A stretch of 64,000 bases of DNA from Staphylococcus muscae (lineage in GTDB: Bacteria; Bacillota; Bacilli; Staphylococcales; Staphylococcaceae): the NCBI RefSeq assembly GCF_003019275.1, contig NZ_CP027848.1:1178001-1242000 (forward strand). Reading direction: 5' to 3'. The notes beneath the pieces were generated by a model. That model saw nothing but the letters and a program-made list of their open reading frames with translations, ran no database searches and was not told where the DNA came from. Positions 57,543 to 64,000 of the stretch are shown here, in pieces. Positions within the stretch are counted from its first letter, which is position 1. The number at the start of each line of letters is the position of its first letter. The translations under genes and the position numbers were made by a program.

Positions 57543-58574
57543 ATGGATTTCATTTTAGGTATTGGTACTTTACTAGTTGTATTACTGGCAATGACTTTAT
57601 TCTTAAAGTTTGCGCCAAACGGTAAACTCGGTCTACAAGCCCTCTCGGGTGCGGCTTGTGCGACATTCTTACCGGAAGCTTTCTTAAAATATGCAATTGG
57701 CGGTGTATTCCACATTGACTACTTCGTCAAAATTGGGGATATTGCAGGAAGCTTAGGCGGGGTTGCAGTTGGGATTCTTACTTGTTTAAAATTCGGTGTT
57801 AACCCAGTATTCGCAGTATTAACAGGTCTTGTCTTATTTGACTTCAAATTATTACCTGCATTCATCGCAGCATACTTTGTTGCATTCGGTTTAAAAGAAA
57901 TCGAAAAACGCGTACCAGAAGGTTTAGATTTAATCGTTGTTATCTTATTAGCACCTGCACTTGCATACGGTATTGCAACTATCGTATCACCAAGTGTTAT
58001 CGCAGTATTAAAACAAATCGGTACAGCAGTAACGGCTGTTGGTGACAACAACCCTTACGCACTTGCATTAGTAATCGGTGCTATCGTACCAGTTGTTGGT
58101 ATGACACCATTAAGTTCTATGGTATTCACAAGTTTACTTGGTTTAACAGGTATTCCAATGGCAATCGGTGCATTCGGTTGTATGGGTAGCTCATTTGTTA
58201 ACTTTGTGTTATTCAGAAAACTTAAAATCGGTAACCCTGGTAAAGCCTTTGCGGTTGCTATCGAACCATTAACACAAATTGACATTATCGCAAAATACCC
58301 TATCCAATTATATGGTACAAACGCAATAATTGGTGCGGTCAATGGTTTATTTATCACTTACATGGGTATTGTTGTAGACCAACCAGGTATGGCAACACCT
58401 ATCGCAGGTCCAATCGTAGCACTTGGATTTAACGAAGTAGTTCCAACAGTAATTACAATTATTGTTGTAGCAGTTATCAGTATTATCTTAAGCTATATCA
58501 TTGGTACATTTATTAGCAAACGTAACTTTAATTTCAACTTCAAATCAAATAAATTAAACAATCAAACTAATTAA
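57543..58574 (+). CDS. PfoR-like PTS EIIC-type membrane protein
   Basis: This 343-residue protein has about ten hydrophobic helices of the EIIC_2 type without EIIA or EIIB domains. It resembles the protein once called a perfringolysin regulator (PfoR). ATG 57543 follows AGAAGGAA. It precedes sdaAB by 14 bases, so it may be a serine (or related) transporter feeding the dehydratase; that role is inferred from the operon. Confidence 0.8.
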   Translation: MDFILGIGTLLVVLLAMTLFLKFAPNGKLGLQALSGAACATFLPEAFLKYAIGGVFHIDYFVKIGDIAGSLGGVAVGILTCLKFGVNPVFAVLTGLVLFDFKLLPAFIAAYFVAFGLKEIEKRVPEGLDLIVVILLAPALAYGIATIVSPSVIAVLKQIGTAVTAVGDNNPYALALVIGAIVPVVGMTPLSSMVFTSLLGLTGIPMAIGAFGCMGSSFVNFVLFRKLKIGNPGKAFAVAIEPLTQIDIIAKYPIQLYGTNAIIGAVNGLFITYMGIVVDQPGMATPIAGPIVALGFNEVVPTVITIIVVAVISIILSYIIGTFISKRNFNFNFKSNKLNNQTN

Positions 58575-58588
58575 GGAGCGAATTCATT

Positions 58589-59266
58589 ATGGCACGTACG
58601 AAAGACTTTCAAAGTGCATTCGATATTATCGGTCCAGTGATGATGGGACCTTCAAGTTCACACACAGCAGGCGCTGTAAAAATCGCTAAGGCGGCTCGTG
58701 CCGTCTTAGGCGGTACACCTGACTCTATCGAGGTGCATTACTACGAATCATTTGCAGAAACACACAAAGGACACGGTACAGACTTAGCAATCGTTGGCGG
58801 TTTACTTGGCTTCAGTACTTTTGACGAACGCATCAAAACATCAACAAAAATTGCTAAAGAACAAGGTATCCCTTACGAATTTATTGAAGAAAAAGGCACA
58901 AGCTTAGGTGAGCATCCAAACTGTGCGTTAATCATTATTGAAAAAGACGGTCGTCACGTAGAGGTGAATGGTATCTCAATCGGTGGTGGTGCTTTCAAAG
59001 TGAAAAGTATCCATGTAGACGGTATGTGTATCTTATTATCACACACACCAAACTTACTTGTAATTGATGGTGAACGTGGTATTTCTGAAATCAACCACTT
59101 AATCAATGAACTTGTAGAACAAGGCGTTGATATTAACGAAGAAATTAAAACAATGAGCGGCCAACGTTGCCTATTAGCATTACATTTAAATAAAGCAATG
59201 AACGAAACACTATTAGAATCGTTGAGAGAGAAATATGAAGATCTTAATTTCTCTTACATCGAATAA
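58589..59266 (+). CDS. sdaAB: L-serine dehydratase, iron-sulfur-dependent, beta subunit
   Basis: This 225-residue protein has the family signature GPVMMGPSSSHTAGA and a C-terminal ACT-like domain from about residue 148 (VDGMCILLSHTPNLLVIDGE). With the alpha subunit it converts serine to pyruvate and ammonia. AAGGAG precedes it. The next gene follows in 18 bases. Confidence 0.93.
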   Translation: MARTKDFQSAFDIIGPVMMGPSSSHTAGAVKIAKAARAVLGGTPDSIEVHYYESFAETHKGHGTDLAIVGGLLGFSTFDERIKTSTKIAKEQGIPYEFIEEKGTSLGEHPNCALIIIEKDGRHVEVNGISIGGGAFKVKSIHVDGMCILLSHTPNLLVIDGERGISEINHLINELVEQGVDINEEIKTMSGQRCLLALHLNKAMNETLLESLREKYEDLNFSYIE

Positions 59267-59284
59267 TCAGGGGGAAAAATAATC

Positions 59285-60184
59285 ATGTTTGATTCAATGA
59301 AAGAATTAATAGAGTATGCAGACAAAAATAACACAACATTTTCCGAAATTATGATTGCACATGAGATGGAAACACGCGGTATGACACGTGAAGAAGTCTA
59401 TGGTTTAATGCAACAAAACTTAGATACAATGCGCGACGCTGTTGAAAAAGGTTCAACTGGCGAAGGCGTGAAGAGTGTGACTGGCTACACTGGTCAAGAC
59501 GCAATTAAAGTACGTAAATACAATGAATCACATAAAGCACTTTCTGGTAGCGATATGATTTCTGCTGTACAAGGCGCAATCGCAACTAACGAAGTGAACG
59601 CAGCAATGGGTATTATCTGTGCAACACCAACAGCGGGTTCTTCAGGTACAATCCCTGGTGTACTCTTCAAATTAGAACAATCACACGACTTAGACAATGA
59701 TCAAATGATTAAATTCTTATTCGCAGCTTCAATGTGCGGTATGATCATCGCAAACAACGCATCAGTTGCTGGTGCAATCGGTGGTTGCCAAGCAGAAGTT
59801 GGTACAGCATCAGCTATCGCAGCTGCTGCAGCAGTTGAAACATTCGGTGGTACACCAGACCAAGCTGGTCATGCAATCGCAATCAGCTTATCAAACTTAC
59901 TTGGTCTTGTATGTGACCCAGTTGCTGGTTTAGTTGAGATCCCTTGTGTTATGCGTAACGCAATCGGTTCAGGTAACGGATTAATCTCAGCTGACCTTGC
60001 ACTCGCAGGTGTTGAAAGCCGTATTCCAGTAGATGAAGTTATTATGGCAATGGATACTGTTGGTCGTAACTTACCTGCTTCATTACGTGAAACTGGTATT
60101 GGCGGTCTTGCTGGTACTCCTACTGGCCAAGCAATCAAAGAAAAAATCTTTGGTAGCTCTAACAAAGAAGAAATGTTCTCATAA
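59285..60184 (+). CDS. sdaAA: L-serine dehydratase, iron-sulfur-dependent, alpha subunit
   Basis: This 299-residue subunit bears the [4Fe-4S] ligands: ICATPTAGSSGTIPG, AIGGCQAEVG and CDPVAGLVEIPCVMRNAIG have the conserved Cys. The size matches the family. The pyruvate formed may feed pflB nearby. A strong terminator follows. Confidence 0.94.
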   Translation: MFDSMKELIEYADKNNTTFSEIMIAHEMETRGMTREEVYGLMQQNLDTMRDAVEKGSTGEGVKSVTGYTGQDAIKVRKYNESHKALSGSDMISAVQGAIATNEVNAAMGIICATPTAGSSGTIPGVLFKLEQSHDLDNDQMIKFLFAASMCGMIIANNASVAGAIGGCQAEVGTASAIAAAAAVETFGGTPDQAGHAIAISLSNLLGLVCDPVAGLVEIPCVMRNAIGSGNGLISADLALAGVESRIPVDEVIMAMDTVGRNLPASLRETGIGGLAGTPTGQAIKEKIFGSSNKEEMFS

Positions 60185-60207
60185 ACAACATTAAGTTAAA
60201 TAGATAA

Positions 60208-60249
60208 AGAAGTTTGAGATATCGAGCCATCTCAAACTTCTTTTTTTAT
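60208..60249 (+). terminator. Terminator of the sda operon
   Basis: Arms AAGAAGTTTGAGAT and ATCTCAAACTTCTT with a T run. Confidence 0.87.
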
Positions 60250-60393
60250 TTATTTCTCCCCTACTTTATGAAATGTAATCGAATTCAATGCGGAATTTTC
60301 TGAAAAAACACTATCTTTTTAATTTGAAAAATGTTATAACTTATATAAGACTTTTTTACAAAATCTAATCATCGCAAAAAGGAGCTGAGAAAG

Positions 60394-60651
60394 ATGTTGA
60401 AAAAATTGACGTTACTGTTTCTAGCACTCGTCATTACAACGACCATTGCTGAGACATATTTAATTGCAGGCACATGGCAATACTTGCTCATGCAATCATT
60501 TTCACTCAGTATCATTGGTTTCTTCGTTTATAATTATGTCGTATTCCGCTTAGAAGAGAATCAAGCATCCTCATCAGCTGCTGTTCACCAAGAAATCGAT
60601 GATGAACCTTTCCATAAAGGTATCTTAGACAAAAACAAGACCATTCAATAA
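60394..60651 (+). CDS. Small two-helix membrane protein
   Basis: An 85-residue protein has two hydrophobic segments (LTLLFLALVITTTIAETYLI and LLMQSFSLSIIGFFVYNYVV) and a hydrophilic tail with acidic residues. AAAAGGAG sits 10 bases before the ATG. No family is recognised. Confidence 0.68.
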   Translation: MLKKLTLLFLALVITTTIAETYLIAGTWQYLLMQSFSLSIIGFFVYNYVVFRLEENQASSSAAVHQEIDDEPFHKGILDKNKTIQ

Positions 60652-60717
60652 TGATTTTGATATACAGTCCTTACATATAGAATAAACATCTTATATTCAG
60701 GGACTTTTCTCAAACAC

Positions 60718-60765
60718 AAAATAAGACCAGCAATACTTCATACGTATTGTTGGTCTTATTTTTAT
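60718..60765. terminator. Bidirectional terminator
   Basis: Arms AAATAAGACCAgCAATAC and GTATTGtTGGTCTTATTT between two convergent genes. Confidence 0.8.
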
Positions 60766-60768
60766 TAT

Positions 60769-61911
60769 TTATTCTCTGTGATCATTGATATCGATAATTT
60801 TTGAACTATCATATTTGTATTCTTTGTCTAATATTTGCATATACTCATCAAACGTATATCCATGGAAAATCCAGTTACGCATCTTCATATAAACAGGTTT
60901 TACCTTGTTTTGATGTGTTTCTGTTACACGTTTACGTAAAATACCATCATTTACCATCGATAACAAGACGTCTGCAACCATATCATATGAAATCGCATGC
61001 TTCATCATCGTCAACAATTCGATGTTCAATTGATCTGCCGTTGCGTTAAAGTTATTGTCTTTTCTCACACTGCGATCTAACCAAGATAAGAAGTCAATCA
61101 TGTCTTCATCTGGCAAGTTGAAAACATTTCTCTCAAAATACAACATATCTTCTATTGTCTCTGGCATATAGTAGTGTGCATCTTTTAAGAAATGTGCAAA
61201 TTCATCTTCTTCAAGTTGTAAACCTAATGAAACAATCGCACCATTTACTAAACGATAGTTTATATTTTCTGGTGCAATGCGTTCACAACGTTTAACAAAA
61301 CGCTGAATATCCATCAATGTATTCTCTTCATCTAAGTATGTTTTGAATACATCTTGTAATTGTGTATATGAATATAAACCATATAAGTTGGTTGCTGCTT
61401 CAAATACACGATACTTCAAGATCATTGCTTGTAATTCTTCGTCTTCCTGCTCAATATACGCACCTACACGCGTCGCAACTTCTGCCGGTATCTCCAATAC
61501 AGACAATCCATTGTCTTCTTCGTCTGTATTAAAGACAAGATAACAATCCGGGAATGTAATTGAAGAAATAAACGGCAACATTTCTTTGCTGTAATGGTGT
61601 GTTAAAGCAAACGCTAAACGCTGATCTTTACTCATCTTACTTACTTCTTCTTTTATATAAGAATCGGTTACGAGCTCTTGTATAAAGTGAACGAGCATTT
61701 CATCTTTTTTCATACTAGAATAACCTGTTATATCATGTGACTTACACAATCTTTTAATATCACCAACTGTTAAGTCAGACATTAATTCGATAATCGAGTT
61801 TGGTTGCTCAGGTAAAATACCTTGCTTCATCATCGCATCTTCAAACTGCGCTCTCTCTTCATCCGTTAATCCGGATAATAAATCTGACATCCCTTCGAAA
61901 TCTCTTACCAT
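60769..61911 (-). CDS. Conserved hypothetical protein with a Rho-N/SAP-like motif
   Basis: This 380-residue soluble, acidic protein has near residues 43-78 a helix-extended-loop-helix region (DLTVGDIKRLCKSHDITGYS, then KKDEMLVHF) like Rho-N or SAP domains, which often bind nucleic acids. The rest is helical and unrecognised. It starts at 61911 after GGGTGAG. Its role is unknown. Confidence 0.7.
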   Translation of the reverse strand: MVRDFEGMSDLLSGLTDEERAQFEDAMMKQGILPEQPNSIIELMSDLTVGDIKRLCKSHDITGYSSMKKDEMLVHFIQELVTDSYIKEEVSKMSKDQRLAFALTHHYSKEMLPFISSITFPDCYLVFNTDEEDNGLSVLEIPAEVATRVGAYIEQEDEELQAMILKYRVFEAATNLYGLYSYTQLQDVFKTYLDEENTLMDIQRFVKRCERIAPENINYRLVNGAIVSLGLQLEEDEFAHFLKDAHYYMPETIEDMLYFERNVFNLPDEDMIDFLSWLDRSVRKDNNFNATADQLNIELLTMMKHAISYDMVADVLLSMVNDGILRKRVTETHQNKVKPVYMKMRNWIFHGYTFDEYMQILDKEYKYDSSKIIDINDHRE

Positions 61912-62150
61912 TTTTTCTCACCCATTCATTGATCATGATACTTCCATTTTACAGAGTTCCATCCCTTTACGAAAGCATTTTTACTGAATTAACACATTTC
62001 CCACTCAATTTGTTCAAACCATATACACAAAAGTTCAAATTGCCTTTTAAAAAATTATCATCATGTGATGATTTGTCAACTAATATCATGTAAAATCTGC
62101 AATAATTTATGTCCGAATTATATCCAATTAGAATCTAAAATTTGACAACT

Positions 62151-62164
62151 GTTAAGCGCTTACA
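62151..62164. promoter_or_regulatory. cre-like (CcpA) site upstream of pflB
   Basis: GTTAAGCGCTTACA matches 12 of 14 positions of the cre consensus, around the AAGCGCTT core. Confidence 0.5.
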
Positions 62165-62170
62165 ATAATT

Positions 62171-62188
62171 GCGTGATTTTGTTCACAA
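62171..62188. promoter_or_regulatory. Rex-like site 1 upstream of pflB
   Basis: GCGTGATTTTGTTCACAA has a perfect right half and a GTGA core in the left half. Confidence 0.55.
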
Positions 62189-62203
62189 GAGTTGATATAC
62201 TGT

Positions 62204-62221
62204 TTGTGAAATGATGAACAA
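62204..62221. promoter_or_regulatory. Rex-like site 2 upstream of pflB
   Basis: TTGTGAAATGATGAACAA has a perfect left half and a partial right half; it lies 21 bp before the start. Confidence 0.5.
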
Positions 62222-62242
62222 AACCTAACAGGAGGTATACTC

Positions 62243-64000
62243 ATGATTAAAGAACCAAAGAAACAAAACAATGCATGGTCAGGATTTAAAACAGGTCGTT
62301 GGACACGTAACGTAGATGTGCGTGAATTTATCCAACTTAACTTCACTGGATATCAAGGTGATGATAGTTTCTTAGCAGGCCCTACTGAAGCAACATCAAA
62401 ATTATGGGATCAAGTCATGCAACTATCGAAAGAAGAACGTGAACGTGGTGGCATGTGGGATATGGATACGAAAGTTGTCTCAACAATCCTTTCTCATGAT
62501 GCAGGATATTTAAATCAAGACTTAGAACAAATCGTCGGCGTTCAAACAGATAAACCATTCAAACGCTCGATGCAACCATTCGGTGGTATTCGTATGGCAA
62601 AAGCAGCATGTGAAGCATATGGTTATGAACTAGATGAAGAAACTGAACGCATCTTCACAGACTATCGTAAAACACACAACCAAGGTGTATTCGATGCATA
62701 TTCTAAAGAAATGTTAGCTTGCCGTAAAGCAGGTATCATCACTGGTCTTCCTGATGCTTACGGTCGTGGTCGTATTATCGGTGACTATCGTCGTGTTGCT
62801 TTATACGGTATTGACTTCTTAATGGCAGAAAAACAACGTGACTTCAACGATCTTTCGACTACAATGTCTGAAGATGTCATTCGTTTACGTGAAGAAGTTT
62901 CTGAACAATACCGTTCACTTAAAGAATTAAAAGAACTTGGTGAACGCTATGGCTTCGATTTGAGCCGTCCAGCAGAAAACTTTAAAGAAGCTGTTCAATG
63001 GTTATACTTAGCTTACCTTGCAGCAATCAAAGAACAAAACGGTGCTGCAATGAGTCTTGGTCGTACTTCTACTTTCTTAGATATCTATGCAGAACGTGAC
63101 TTACAAGCAGGTACAATTACAGAATCTGAAGTTCAAGAAATCATTGACCACTTCATTATGAAATTACGCCTTGTAAAATTCGCACGTACACCTGATTACA
63201 ACGCACTCTTCTCTGGTGACCCTACTTGGGTAACAGAATCTATCGGTGGTGTTGGTATCGACGGACGTCCAATGGTTACGAAAAACTCATTCCGTTTCCT
63301 ACACTCTTTAGACAACTTAGGTCCTGCACCTGAACCAAACTTAACAGTATTATGGTCTACACGTTTACCAGAAAACTTCAAACGCTACTGTACGAAGATG
63401 AGTATTAAAACAAGCTCTATTCAGTACGAAAATGACGACTTAATGCGTGAAAGCTATGGCGATGACTACGGTATTGCATGCTGTGTATCTGCAATGAGAA
63501 TTGGTAAACAAATGCAATTCTTCGGTGCACGTGCAAACTTAGCCAAAACATTATTATACGCGATCAATGGTGGTAAAGATGAAAAATCTGGTAACCAAGT
63601 CGCACCAAAATTTGCACCAATCGAATCTGATGTTTTAGATTACGACGAAGTGTATGCACAATTTGATGAAATGATGGAATGGCTTGCAGGTGTATACGTT
63701 AACTCATTGAACGTTATTCATTACATGCATGACAAATACAGCTATGAACGCATTGAAATGGCGTTACATGACACAGATGTTCACCGTACAATGGCAACAG
63801 GTATCGCAGGTCTTTCAGTTGCAGCTGACTCATTATCTGCAATCAAATATGCAGAAGTTCGCCCAGTTCGTGATGAAAACGGCCTTGTTGTAGACTTTGA
63901 AACAACTGGAGACTTCCCTAAATACGGTAACAACGACCCTCGTGTCGATGACATTGCAGTTCAATTAGTCGAAAGCTTTATGAGAAAGTTACGTAAACAC
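62243..64000 (+). CDS. pflB: Formate acetyltransferase (pyruvate formate-lyase), 3' end cut off
   Basis: 586 codons of an expected ~749 are present. The catalytic pair Cys413-Cys414 ([10 protein letters not shown]) is seen; the glycyl-radical site lies beyond the window. ATG 62243 follows AGGAGGT. The enzyme makes formate and acetyl-CoA without oxygen. The start agrees with homologues ([10 protein letters not shown]). A cre-like and two Rex-like sites in front fit its known NADH- and carbon-controlled expression. Confidence 0.95.
   Translation, partial: MIKEPKKQNNAWSGFKTGRWTRNVDVREFIQLNFTGYQGDDSFLAGPTEATSKLWDQVMQLSKEERERGGMWDMDTKVVSTILSHDAGYLNQDLEQIVGVQTDKPFKRSMQPFGGIRMAKAACEAYGYELDEETERIFTDYRKTHNQGVFDAYSKEMLACRKAGIITGLPDAYGRGRIIGDYRRVALYGIDFLMAEKQRDFNDLSTTMSEDVIRLREEVSEQYRSLKELKELGERYGFDLSRPAENFKEAVQWLYLAYLAAIKEQNGAAMSLGRTSTFLDIYAERDLQAGTITESEVQEIIDHFIMKLRLVKFARTPDYNALFSGDPTWVTESIGGVGIDGRPMVTKNSFRFLHSLDNLGPAPEPNLTVLWSTRLPENFKRYCTKMSIKTSSIQYENDDLMRESYGDDYGIACCVSAMRIGKQMQFFGARANLAKTLLYAINGGKDEKSGNQVAPKFAPIESDVLDYDEVYAQFDEMMEWLAGVYVNSLNVIHYMHDKYSYERIEMALHDTDVHRTMATGIAGLSVAADSLSAIKYAEVRPVRDENGLVVDFETTGDFPKYGNNDPRVDDIAVQLVESFMRKLRKH

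Larger units (their letters stand above)
61912..62242. other. Divergent intergenic region before pflB
   Basis: These 331 bp hold a cre-like site and two Rex-like boxes near pflB, listed below. No gene is seen. Confidence 0.6.

Overview
This window is a staphylococcal chromosome segment of low GC content. The gene order matches a known Staphylococcus aureus neighbourhood: tcaA-tcaR, hrtBA/hssRS, mqo, lctP, iruO, copper genes, nptA, corA, scrA, an rsp-type AraC regulator, narT, nreCBA-narIJHG, nir operon, nirC, then sda and pflB genes. Protein lengths and motifs fit that genus. The wall-anchored 5'-nucleotidase lying between nar and nir, and a secreted-protease/LPNTG cluster between narT and nreC, point to a species other than S. 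aureus, perhaps of the intermedius/hyicus-like groups. That species-level guess is inference. I saw no rRNA, tRNA, CRISPR array or intact insertion sequence.

Layout. 1-2985: tcaA (cut by the window start), tcaR, a YdcF-like membrane protein. 3022-6973: heme-stress module, hrtBA divergent from hssRS, with a good HssR direct repeat between them. 7042-12685: mqo, a glycosyltransferase, L-lactate permease, a lipoprotein. 12777-16056: GNAT, a quinone-reductase-like protein, IruO behind a Fur box, a small membrane protein. 16188-18053: copper genes ycnJ and ycnI; ycnI carries an in-frame stop. 18245-25336: Na/Pi transporter, CorA, sucrose-family PTS, and an rsp-like regulator split by a frameshift at a (CA)6 tract. 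25392-31664: MFS and EamA transporters, M42 and M20 peptidases, small proteins.

31724-54421 is an anaerobic nitrate/nitrite block: narT, narGHJI-nreABC as one minus-strand run, the nir operon with siroheme genes, and nirC. Rex-like 18-mers (TTGTGAA-N4-TTCACAA) lie before narG, nir, nirC, lctP and pflB, and one lies between a small HTH gene and the pfoR-sda operon. NreC-like TAGGG-N4-CCCTA sites lie before narG and the nir operon, and a related palindrome lies before narT. This suggests one redox/oxygen/nitrate circuit, although every site is read by eye.

The most unusual content is 33493-36445. A V8-like glutamyl endopeptidase with two C-terminal GW/SH3-like wall-binding repeats is followed by three small LPNTG wall-anchored proteins. 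Two of these carry, at their mature N-terminus, a roughly 23-residue motif that also occurs in the protease's predicted propeptide. I propose this as a possible undescribed surface protease/partner system.

54484-64000: small membrane protein, SLC13 symporter, a decayed patch with a small HTH gene, pfoR-sdaAB-sdaAA, a small membrane protein, a conserved hypothetical protein, and pflB (cut by the window end).
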